16,901 nucleotides of DNA from assembly GCA_026193755.1 (NCBI GenBank), contig JAPHUI010000139.1:1-16901 (forward strand), written 5' to 3'. Position numbers and translations under genes: made by a program. Below the pieces are notes generated by a model, which saw only the letters and a program-made list of their open reading frames with translations, did no database searches and had not been told where the DNA came from. The stretch's first letter is position 1. Each line of letters starts with the position of its first letter. Positions 6,169 to 13,570 of the stretch are shown in pieces. The stretch is from Ignavibacteriaceae bacterium (GTDB taxonomy: Bacteria; Bacteroidota; Ignavibacteria; Ignavibacteriales; Ignavibacteriaceae).

Positions 6169-8595
6169 TTGCAAAATTTAGAAAAATTAAAAATTAAACC
6201 ATCCGAAATTAATTCAATTGTTGACAGCATACCTGAAAAACTGCCAATACTGCCGCTCAGAGACATAGTAATTTTTCCGTATATGATCTTTCCGGTTCTT
6301 GTAGGCAGAGAACAGTCAATAAGAGCAGCAAACTTTGCAGCGGAAAATACGAAATACATTTTCTTATCAACTCAAAAAAAATCAGCTATTGAAGATCCAT
6401 CAGCAAAGGATCTTTATCCGGAGGGCACGATTGCCAAAATAGTACAAATCTTAAAACTGCCAAATGGACTTATGAAAATTTTAGTCGATGGATTATTTCA
6501 GGCAAGAATAAAAGAGTTTACCGACAACAAGGATTTCTTCGAAGCCAAAATAGAAATCATTATTCCGACTCTTGATCATGATCACGAAATGAATGCAATG
6601 TTAAGACAGATGACTCAGTTGTTCAAGGATTACGTAAAGATTAGTAAGAATATTCCAAAAGATACGATTACTGCTTTCGACAATATTGAAGAACCCGATA
6701 GAAAACTTTTTTATGCCGCTGCTAACATCAACCAATCAATTGACGTAAAACAATCCATTCTTGAAAAATTCACTCTTAAAGAGCAATATCTTGAGGTAAT
6801 AAAAATCCTTAACTCGGAAATAGATATTCTGAGAATTGAAAAAGAAATTGATAATAAAGTTCAGGAGAATATTGCAAAGACACAGCGCAAATTTATAATA
6901 CAGGAACAGATAAAAATATTACAGGATGAACTTGGTGAAGATGAAGATGCTTCACCGGAATTTGCAAAGATCAGAGAGCAGATTAAAAAAGCTAAGATGC
7001 CGAAAGAGGTTGAAAATAAAGCACTCGAAGAATTTACAAAGTTAAAGAAAACCCCTGCAATGTCTCCTGAGTCCACTGTTATAAGAAATTATTTGGATTG
7101 GCTGGTGGGAGTACCATGGAGTAAAAAATCAAAAGATAATTTAAATGTTAAGCATGTTCAGAAAATACTTGATGAAGATCATTTCGGTTTAGAGAAACCG
7201 AAGGAAAGAATTATAGAGCACATTGCTGTACTAAATTTAGTTAAGCAAATGAAGGGACAGATTTTATGTTTTGTCGGACCTCCGGGGGTTGGTAAAACCT
7301 CATTGGGTAAATCAATCGCCCGTGCACTGGGAAGGAATTTTGTCAGGATTAGTCTTGGCGGAGTTCGTGACGAAGCTGAAATTAGAGGACACAGGAGAAC
7401 TTACATCGGTTCGATGCCGGGCAAAATTGTTCAATCAATGAAAAGAGCTGGAACAATTAATCCTGTTATTCTACTTGATGAAATTGATAAAATGAGTATG
7501 GATTTTCGTGGAGACCCGTCCTCTGCAATGCTTGAAGTTCTTGACCCTGAGCAAAATCATACCTTTAACGACCATTATCTTGAAGTCGATTATAACCTTC
7601 AGCAGGTTATGTTCATTACAACTGCAAATATTCGTTATAATATTCCCTTGCCTTTGCAGGATAGAATGGAAATAATTGAACTACCGGGTTATCTGGAATT
7701 CGATAAACTTGAAATAGCAAAAAGACATCTCGTTCCAAAACAGTTAAAAGCTCACGGTCTTGAGAACAAAAGAGTCGAGTTTGGTGAAGGTGCGATTAAG
7801 AAAATCATCAGTGAATATACAAGAGAAGCTGGCGTTAGAAATCTTGAAAGGGAAATTGCATCAATTCTTAGAAAGCTGGCGAAAGAAATAGTTGTGAAAG
7901 AGTCATCCCGTAATAAAGGTAAGAAAAATAAAAAGCATATAATTACTGAAGAGCTGGTTGAAGAGTTTCTTAAAACTCCAAGATTCAGACACCAGCGGCA
8001 CACTAAAGCAAACAAAGTTGGAAGTGTTACTGGTCTGGCTTGGACAAGCACCGGCGGTGAACTATTATCCGTTGACGTAACAATTATGAATGGAGCAGGA
8101 AAACTGAACTTAACTGGTCAGCTTGGTAATGTAATGAAAGAATCAGCACAAGCTGCACTAAGTTATTTAAGAGCTTCAGCAAAAAAGCTCGGTCTCAATC
8201 CCGATTTCTTTAAAGGCAAAGAAATACATATTCATCTTCCGGAAGGCGCAATTCCTAAAGACGGACCTTCTGCGGGAATCGCGATGGCAATGGCAATGCT
8301 TTCGGCTGTGAGTGGACGTCCTGCTTCAAACAATGTGGCAATGACAGGAGAGATAACTCTCACAGGCTCAATTTTAGCGATAGGTGGTTTAACCGAAAAA
8401 CTTCTCGCAGCAAAAAGAAACAACATAAAAACTGTGCTCATACCCAAAGAAAATGAAATCGATCTTAAAGAAATATCGGACAAAGTTAAGAGTGGAATAA
8501 ATATTAGATCAATTGAAAAAGCAGAACAGGCTATTCCTTATGTATTCGAAGATTTAAAATCGAAAAAATCAGGTAAGAAAAAAACAAAAAAGTGA
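6169..8595 (+). CDS. lon: Lon ATP-dependent endopeptidase La
   Basis: Lon is a homohexameric cytoplasmic AAA+ protease that degrades misfolded and regulatory proteins. This 808-residue protein has the full LonA layout: an N-terminal substrate domain from about residue 28 (LPILPLRDIVIFPYM), a charged helical linker, the AAA+ module with Walker A GPPGVGKT (370-377) and Walker B VILLDE (433-438), and a C-terminal serine-lysine protease domain with KDGPSAGIA around S701 and GGLTEKLLAA around K744. The 43-residue spacing of the catalytic pair equals that of E. coli Lon (S679/K722). The start is TTG, fixed by AAAGGAG 7 nt upstream; the first in-frame ATG lies well inside the N domain. A Lys-rich tail ends the protein. 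It heads a probable lon-fRMsr-dnaX operon. Confidence 0.97.
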   Translation: MQNLEKLKIKPSEINSIVDSIPEKLPILPLRDIVIFPYMIFPVLVGREQSIRAANFAAENTKYIFLSTQKKSAIEDPSAKDLYPEGTIAKIVQILKLPNGLMKILVDGLFQARIKEFTDNKDFFEAKIEIIIPTLDHDHEMNAMLRQMTQLFKDYVKISKNIPKDTITAFDNIEEPDRKLFYAAANINQSIDVKQSILEKFTLKEQYLEVIKILNSEIDILRIEKEIDNKVQENIAKTQRKFIIQEQIKILQDELGEDEDASPEFAKIREQIKKAKMPKEVENKALEEFTKLKKTPAMSPESTVIRNYLDWLVGVPWSKKSKDNLNVKHVQKILDEDHFGLEKPKERIIEHIAVLNLVKQMKGQILCFVGPPGVGKTSLGKSIARALGRNFVRISLGGVRDEAEIRGHRRTYIGSMPGKIVQSMKRAGTINPVILLDEIDKMSMDFRGDPSSAMLEVLDPEQNHTFNDHYLEVDYNLQQVMFITTANIRYNIPLPLQDRMEIIELPGYLEFDKLEIAKRHLVPKQLKAHGLENKRVEFGEGAIKKIISEYTREAGVRNLEREIASILRKLAKEIVVKESSRNKGKKNKKHIITEELVEEFLKTPRFRHQRHTKANKVGSVTGLAWTSTGGELLSVDVTIMNGAGKLNLTGQLGNVMKESAQAALSYLRASAKKLGLNPDFFKGKEIHIHLPEGAIPKDGPSAGIAMAMAMLSAVSGRPASNNVAMTGEITLTGSILAIGGLTEKLLAAKRNNIKTVLIPKENEIDLKEISDKVKSGINIRSIEKAEQAIPYVFEDLKSKKSGKKKTKK

Positions 8596-8617
8596 TAACG
8601 TATAAAAAAGGACTTTA

Positions 8618-9133
8618 ATGGAGGAGATTAGGATTGAAAAGCATCTTGCAGAAGAAGAAAGGTACCGTTTATTATCCTCACAATTAAAATCACTTCTAAC
8701 TAAAAATGATAACCTGATTTCCAACTTATCAAACTGCACGGCTGCGATTAAAGATGTTTTTGATAAAGCTAATTGGGTTGGTTTCTATCTCTTTGATGGG
8801 GATAAACTTTACCTCGGTCCATTCCAGGGTAAAGTAGCTTGCACAAGAATTGAAATGGGAAAAGGTGTGTGTGGCACAGCAGCAGAGAATAGAGAAACAA
8901 TAATAGTTCCAGATGTTGATAAATATCCTGGGCATATTGCTTGCGATAGTGGATCGAGATCTGAAATCGTCATCCCAATTATGAAAAGTGATAATTTATT
9001 TGGTGTACTTGATCTGGATAGTTATGCTTTGAATTCGTTCGGTGAAACAGATAAAAAATATTTAGAAGAAATTTGTAAATTTCTGAGTGAGGAAATCTTC
9101 CCTTCAAACAATCAACATAAGAAATTAAAATGA
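8618..9133 (+). CDS. msrC: Free methionine-(R)-sulfoxide reductase (GAF domain, fRMsr)
   Basis: A 171-residue single GAF-domain protein. The family reduces free methionine-R-sulfoxide with thioredoxin as reductant in the cytosol. The assignment rests on three Cys residues, C75 (KVACTRI), C85 (GKGVCGTAA) and C109 (HIACDSGS). Their spacing of 10 and 24 residues equals that of the catalytic and resolving cysteines of the E. coli enzyme (84, 94, 118). WVGFYL (53-58), GPFQGK (67-72) and the C-terminal FGVLDLDS (128-135) are also typical. AAGGA precedes the ATG. It starts 22 bp after lon and its TGA overlaps the dnaX ATG as ATGA, so it is very likely co-transcribed, and translationally coupled to dnaX. 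Other GAF proteins bind small ligands for sensing, but the Cys set argues for the enzyme. Confidence 0.92.
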   Translation: MEEIRIEKHLAEEERYRLLSSQLKSLLTKNDNLISNLSNCTAAIKDVFDKANWVGFYLFDGDKLYLGPFQGKVACTRIEMGKGVCGTAAENRETIIVPDVDKYPGHIACDSGSRSEIVIPIMKSDNLFGVLDLDSYALNSFGETDKKYLEEICKFLSEEIFPSNNQHKKLK

Positions 9134-10797
9134 GTGATTTTATTGTAACAGCAAGAAAATGGCGACCACAACGATTTGAGGATGTTGTTGGACAGGAACA
9201 TATAACCAGCACTTTGAAAAATGCAATTAAAGAAAATCGAATCGCACACGCATATCTCTTCACCGGTCCGAGAGGTGTAGGTAAAACTACAACCGCGAGG
9301 ATACTCGCGAAAACTCTTAATTGCACAAACCGAAAAAATTCAGAACCTTGTAACGAATGTGAAATGTGTCTCTCGATTCAGAATTCACAATCGATTGATA
9401 TAATAGAAATAGACGGTGCATCAAACAGGGGCATTGATGAGATCAGAACTTTAAGAGAATCTGTAAAATATGCTCCTACACATGGAAAGTATAAGGTGTA
9501 TATAATTGATGAAGTACATATGCTAACTAAAGAATCTTTCAATGCTTTTCTAAAAACATTGGAGGAACCACCGGAACATGTAATCTTTATTTTTGCAACC
9601 ACTGACGTTCATAAAGTTCCGCTGACAATAATTTCAAGATGCCGGCGTTACGATTTCAGAAGAATACAGCTCGATAAAATAAAAGAAACCCTGAAGATGA
9701 TAGCCAACGAAGAAAAAATAAAGATCGATGATAAAACTTTAACTATCATCGCAAAAAAGGCTGATGGAGCGCTAAGAGATGCCGAGAGTTATTTTGATCA
9801 AGTGGTTGCATTTTCGCAAGGGAAAATTGATGCTGAGCTGGTAACACAAATGTTAAATCTCATTGACGAGGAGATATATTTTAATCTGTCAGATGCGGTG
9901 CTGGAAAAAGATTATAAAGTTGTTTTCCAATCGTCTGAAAAAATATATGAGAACGGCTGGGATTTTGGTGACTTTCTTGAAGGATTAATAGAGCACCTCA
10001 GAAATATTTTGTCAGCAGTAATTACCGGTTCAACTAATACTATTGAAACCGCTGATATCTACAAAAACCGGTACCTTGAATACAAAGGTGAGTTTTCAGA
10101 AAGTGATCTTTTAAGACTCCTCAACTTTCTGAATAAGTCTCAGCAGGAACTTCGATATTCACAAAATCAAAAACTTAAAATTGAAATAATTCTGAGTCAT
10201 CTAATTGCTCTTGAGAGCACAAAAACTATTTCTGAATTAATATCTGAAACGGATTCTATTAATGTTGATGATGATAAATTAAGTGAGCCGAAGACTGGAT
10301 TTTACAAACCAACAGAACCGACTAAAAAAAAAGTAGATAAAATTGTAAAATCGCAAAACACTTTCGAAACAAAGCAAAATAAATTAACTAGTAAATTAGT
10401 TAGCCCTTCGGAAAATCCCATCGTAGAATCAAACTTTGATTTTAATGAAATAGTAAAAAAATGGGAATCATTTGTTGAGTCAATCAGCCGGGAAAAAGGT
10501 CTAACACTTGCACCGGCACTAATGAATTTCAATCTAGTTTCAATGAGTAATAACAATTTACATTTTACAACTGCTAATGAAGAAGATGCTAATACTTTCA
10601 GAATTAATGATAAGTATTTGAGTAAAAAATCTGAAGATTTCTTTGGGCACAGGTTCAATTTCATACTGGATAATACTCAGTCAATCTCTCATCCCAAAAA
10701 GACATCAGCAAAAAAAATCAAAGTAGAGACTAAAGTCAGCGGTGATCCATACGAAGAAATTATTCTGAACGAATTAGATGGTGAAAAAATTGCTTAA
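9130..10797 (+). CDS. dnaX: DNA polymerase III gamma/tau subunit
   Basis: DnaX is the ATPase of the replicative clamp loader. This 555-residue protein has the AAA+ core with Walker A GPRGVGKT (46-53), a four-Cys zinc module (C65, C74, C77, C80), Walker B VYIIDEVH (123-130), FIFATTDV (153-160) and the SRC motif (169-171). The oligomerisation domain III runs to about residue 360. A Lys/Ser/Thr-rich linker follows, then a C-terminal region from about 435 that in tau contacts DnaB and the polymerase. The ATG overlaps the upstream stop as ATGA. An A9 run at codons 399-401 is followed at once by stops in both other frames, so a gamma form of about 401-404 residues could arise by slippage, much as in Thermus thermophilus. 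Confidence 0.97.
   Translation: MSDFIVTARKWRPQRFEDVVGQEHITSTLKNAIKENRIAHAYLFTGPRGVGKTTTARILAKTLNCTNRKNSEPCNECEMCLSIQNSQSIDIIEIDGASNRGIDEIRTLRESVKYAPTHGKYKVYIIDEVHMLTKESFNAFLKTLEEPPEHVIFIFATTDVHKVPLTIISRCRRYDFRRIQLDKIKETLKMIANEEKIKIDDKTLTIIAKKADGALRDAESYFDQVVAFSQGKIDAELVTQMLNLIDEEIYFNLSDAVLEKDYKVVFQSSEKIYENGWDFGDFLEGLIEHLRNILSAVITGSTNTIETADIYKNRYLEYKGEFSESDLLRLLNFLNKSQQELRYSQNQKLKIEIILSHLIALESTKTISELISETDSINVDDDKLSEPKTGFYKPTEPTKKKVDKIVKSQNTFETKQNKLTSKLVSPSENPIVESNFDFNEIVKKWESFVESISREKGLTLAPALMNFNLVSMSNNNLHFTTANEEDANTFRINDKYLSKKSEDFFGHRFNFILDNTQSISHPKKTSAKKIKVETKVSGDPYEEIILNELDGEKIA
10324..10340 (+). promoter_or_regulatory. Candidate slippage site in dnaX (A9 plus flanking stops)
   Basis: Three Lys codons form nine uninterrupted A (10324-10332). 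After them the +1 frame meets TAG at 10334-10336 and the -1 frame meets AGT AGA TAA, ending at 10340. Any one- or two-base slip therefore ends translation within three codons. The position is just past the clamp-loader core, where gamma ends in known dnaX genes. Confidence 0.6.
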
Positions 10798-10856
10798 AAC
10801 AAGGCTTTTGATGTCATTAACTTTATTTCCTACTGAATTCTCCCTCTTCCGATTTC

Positions 10857-10887
10857 TTTGATTTTAGTTTAAGAATAAATATTTTTG
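10857..10887 (+). promoter_or_regulatory. Consensus Bacteroidota promoter of cmk
   Basis: TTTG (10857-10860), a 19-nt spacer and TATTTTTG (10880-10887) match the TTTG/TAnnTTTG consensus completely. The element ends only 6 nt before the cmk ATG, so the predicted start site falls at or within a few bases of the start codon. It lies in the 96-bp dnaX-cmk gap, which holds no terminator I can see. Confidence 0.7.
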
Positions 10888-10893
10888 TAGTCT

Positions 10894-11592
10894 ATGTCAA
10901 AAGGACTTATCATTGCAATTGATGGTCCTGCCGGTTCCGGTAAAAGCACATCGGCTAAGCTTATCGCAAAAAAACTTGGTTATCTTTATATTGATACTGG
11001 TGCAATGTACCGAGCGATAACTTACCTTGCTTTGGAAAATGAAGCATTAAAAGATGAATCGCGAATTTTGGAATTGGCAAGGAAAAGTAAAATTGAGCTT
11101 AAGTATAATAACGAAAATTTAGTTGTAATGCTTAATGACCAGGATGTATCTAAAGAAATACGATCAAGTGATGTAAACACGCATGTAAGCGATGTTAGTA
11201 AAATAAGTGCAGTAAGAAAATTACTTGTAGAAAAACAAAGAGAAATTGGAGAAAAAGGTTCGGGAGTCGTTATGGAAGGCAGAGATATTGGGACTGTGGT
11301 CTTTCCTAACGCTGATGTTAAAATATTCTTAACAGCTTCGATCGATACCAGAGCTGATCGCCGGGCGAAGGAGTATTTTCAAAACGGCTCCGAAGTTATT
11401 GTTAAAGATATTAAAAATAACTTATCTAACAGAGATAAGATAGATTCCAGTAGAAAAGATAGCCCATTAACCAAAGCACCTGATGCGGTAGCTATCGATA
11501 CAACGGACATAACAATCGCTGAGCAGGTTACTTTGATAATAAAAGAAGTAAAAAAAGTAGCGCTGAAAAAGAATATTCAATTAAGTATTTAA
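10894..11592 (+). CDS. cmk: Cytidylate kinase
   Basis: Cmk phosphorylates CMP and dCMP to the diphosphates with ATP, supplying pyrimidine nucleotides in the cytosol. The 232 residues match the bacterial family of about 225. It shows the P-loop GPAGSGKST (11-19), the CMP-site motif YIDTGAMYRA (32-41), EGRDIGTVVFP (128-138) and the lid with RRAKEY (156-161), NRDKIDSSRKDSPL (179-192). The insert typical of bacterial CMP kinases is present. No Shine-Dalgarno site precedes the ATG, and the promoter ends 6 nt upstream, which suggests a leaderless mRNA. The gene stands before rpsA, an order conserved in many bacteria. Confidence 0.96.
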   Translation: MSKGLIIAIDGPAGSGKSTSAKLIAKKLGYLYIDTGAMYRAITYLALENEALKDESRILELARKSKIELKYNNENLVVMLNDQDVSKEIRSSDVNTHVSDVSKISAVRKLLVEKQREIGEKGSGVVMEGRDIGTVVFPNADVKIFLTASIDTRADRRAKEYFQNGSEVIVKDIKNNLSNRDKIDSSRKDSPLTKAPDAVAIDTTDITIAEQVTLIIKEVKKVALKKNIQLSI

Positions 11593-11660
11593 AAAAAACC
11601 GGTTAAATAAATATGTTAAATAAATCAAATAAAATATCTATTCTGTTTCCCGGTTTTTTT
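11592..11660 (+). terminator. Long-range A/T-armed hairpin between cmk and rpsA
   Basis: An 11-bp perfect inverted repeat joins A7CCGG (11592-11602, overlapping the cmk stop) to CCGGT7 (11650-11660), with a 47-nt AT-rich loop between. The 3' arm ends in T7, so it could end or attenuate cmk transcription before rpsA. The loop is unusually long for a plain terminator and holds two TTAAATAAAT repeats (11603-11612, 11616-11625). A switchable leader structure is the alternative. Confidence 0.5.
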
Positions 11661-11693
11661 ACAGAAAGATATTCAATTAATTCAGGAGGATAA
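11613..11693 (+). CDS. Possible 26-codon leader ORF of rpsA
   Basis: An ATG in the hairpin loop opens 26 codons ending in TAA at 11691-11693, which abuts the rpsA ATG. The last two sense codons, GGA GGA, are themselves the rpsA Shine-Dalgarno site. The peptide has a hydrophobic middle (ISILFPGFF). There is no ribosome site before this ATG, and a short ORF of this size can occur by chance, so I hold it only as a candidate. Confidence 0.22.
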   Translation: MLNKSNKISILFPGFFTERYSINSGG

Positions 11694-13511
11694 ATGACTG
11701 CTGATGTGCAAGAAAAGACAACCAATGTTTTAGAAGATTTCGAGAAAGCCAAAAACAAATTCGACACATCCGATTACACACAAGAAGAATTTGAAAAGCT
11801 CGCAAATTTATACACAGAATCTTTTAGAGATGTTAAACAAGGTGAACTTGTTAAAGGAAGACTTGTAAGAATTCAGGATGATAATGTAATAATCGATGTT
11901 GGATTTAAATCTGAAGGAACAATTCCAAGAAGTGAATTCAGCGAAGAAGATCAGTTACAGGTTGGGCAAGAAGTTGAAGTTGTACTGGAAAGCGTCGAGG
12001 ATCAGGAAGGAAACCTGGTTCTTAGCAAAGCCAGAGCAGACTTTTTAAGAATCTGGCAAAAGGTTTTAAGTGCACACGAAACTGGTGATATAATCCAGGG
12101 CAAAATTATTAAAAGAATTAAGGGAGGTATGGTTGTTGACCTTATTGGAATGGAAGCATTTCTTCCCGGTTCTCAAATAGATATCAGACCAATTAGAGAT
12201 TTTGATGCACTCGTGGGACAAACTATGGACTTCAAAGTAGTAAAAGTAAACATCCCGACAGAAAACGTTGTAGTATCTCACAAAGTTCTTATTGAGGAAG
12301 AAATCTCCGATCAAAGAAAAGCCATTCTAGAAAGCCTTGAAAGAGGACAAATTCTCGAAGGTGTAGTAAAAGCTATAACAGATTTTGGAGTCTTTGTTGA
12401 TCTCGGCGGCGTTGACGGATTGATACATATTACTGACCTAAGCTGGGGAAGAATAAATCACCCCAGTGAAATTGTTAAACTCGATGAAACTTTAAAGATA
12501 GTCGTTACCGATTTTGATGAAGCTAAAAAGCGAATTTCCCTTAGCCTTAAGAAACTACTTCCTCACCCTTGGGAAAATATTGAAGAGAAATATAAAATCG
12601 GTGACAAAGTATCAGGAAGAGTTGTATCACTTACCGACTACGGTGCATTTATTGAAATAGAAAAAGGTATAGAAGGTCTAATTCATAATTCAGAAATGAG
12701 CTGGACACAACATATTAAACACCCATCTCAGGTTGTTGCGATGGGACAGATAATTGAAGCCGTCATTCTTAGTCTTGATAAGGAAGAGAAAAAAATATCA
12801 CTTGGAATCAAGCAGCTCGAACCAGATCCGTGGCAAACACTAATGATAAAGTATCCTGTTGGTTCACGGCATACAGGTATTGCACGAAATCTTACCAACT
12901 TCGGTGTATTCGTTGAGCTTGAGCCCGGTGTTGATGGTCTCGTCCATATTTCCGATCTCTCGTGGACGAAAAAAATACGTCACCCCGGCGAGGTTGTAAA
13001 AAAAGGTGAATCACTTGAAGTGACAGTACTTGGTGTTGATGTTGATTCAAGAAAAATTTCTCTTGGTCATAAACAAATTATGGAAAATCCCTGGGATACT
13101 TTCGAACAGAAATTTTCTATCGGAACTATAACCGAAGGAAAAGTTGTTCGGATTATCGAGAAAGGACTTATTGCCGAGTTACCGGAAGGCGTCGATGGAT
13201 TTGTACCAGCAAATCAGTTATCAACTTCAAAGCTGAAAAATTTTGCAACTCATTTTCCGGTTGACGATGTAATTCCTGTAAAAGTTATCGAATTCGACAA
13301 GACTAATAAAAAGATAGTATTAAGCACGATTGCTGCACTAAAAGATAAGAATGATAACGAAATTGAGGATTACCTGAATAAGCATAAACTCGATAAAGTG
13401 TCAATTGAAAGCATTAAAAGCGCTGAAACTGGTGCAATAGATTCATCCGAATTTCCAATATTTGAGGTTCACGAAAATCCCGAACCTAAGAAGAAGGATG
13501 AACCTCAATAA
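11694..13511 (+). CDS. rpsA: 30S ribosomal protein S1
   Basis: S1 is the largest 30S protein; it binds the AU-rich leader of mRNA and helps unfold it for initiation. The 605 residues contain six S1/OB-fold domains at about 49-113, 130-198, 217-286, 302-373, 389-460 and 476-546. The central ones show the canonical core, for example FGVFVDLGGVDGLIHITDLS (231-250) and FGVFVELEPGVDGLVHISDL (403-422), and are joined by HPW/DPW/NPW linkers. The first two domains are more divergent, as expected for those that dock on the ribosome. An acidic/lysine tail ends the protein. AGGAGG 4 nt upstream of the ATG is the strongest ribosome site in the window. In other bacteria S1 represses its own synthesis through its leader; the structured leader here would suit that, but this is inferred. 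A terminator follows. Confidence 0.97.
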   Translation: MTADVQEKTTNVLEDFEKAKNKFDTSDYTQEEFEKLANLYTESFRDVKQGELVKGRLVRIQDDNVIIDVGFKSEGTIPRSEFSEEDQLQVGQEVEVVLESVEDQEGNLVLSKARADFLRIWQKVLSAHETGDIIQGKIIKRIKGGMVVDLIGMEAFLPGSQIDIRPIRDFDALVGQTMDFKVVKVNIPTENVVVSHKVLIEEEISDQRKAILESLERGQILEGVVKAITDFGVFVDLGGVDGLIHITDLSWGRINHPSEIVKLDETLKIVVTDFDEAKKRISLSLKKLLPHPWENIEEKYKIGDKVSGRVVSLTDYGAFIEIEKGIEGLIHNSEMSWTQHIKHPSQVVAMGQIIEAVILSLDKEEKKISLGIKQLEPDPWQTLMIKYPVGSRHTGIARNLTNFGVFVELEPGVDGLVHISDLSWTKKIRHPGEVVKKGESLEVTVLGVDVDSRKISLGHKQIMENPWDTFEQKFSIGTITEGKVVRIIEKGLIAELPEGVDGFVPANQLSTSKLKNFATHFPVDDVIPVKVIEFDKTNKKIVLSTIAALKDKNDNEIEDYLNKHKLDKVSIESIKSAETGAIDSSEFPIFEVHENPEPKKKDEPQ

Positions 13512-13530
13512 TTCATTTGCAATAAATTTG

Positions 13531-13560
13531 AAAGGCGGGAATTATCCCGCTTTTCTTTTA
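13531..13560 (+). terminator. Rho-independent terminator of rpsA
   Basis: GCGGGA (13535-13540) and TCCCGC (13545-13550) form a perfect stem with a 4-nt ATTA loop, extended by AAA/TTT pairs and followed by TTTTCTTTT. It lies 20 nt after the rpsA stop and just before mtaB, so mtaB probably needs its own promoter or read-through. Confidence 0.93.
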
Positions 13561-13570
13561 AATACCCTAT

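Noticed and set aside
10385..10402. TAACTA/TAGTTA hairpin as a frameshift stimulator for dnaX
   Set aside because: It is a 6-bp, almost pure A/T stem about 50 nt after the A9 run, too weak and too far away to stimulate ribosomal frameshifting.
13523..13530. TAAATTTG as the mtaB promoter
   Set aside because: It matches the -7 consensus, but the rpsA terminator lies directly downstream and no TTTG lies 19-21 bp upstream.
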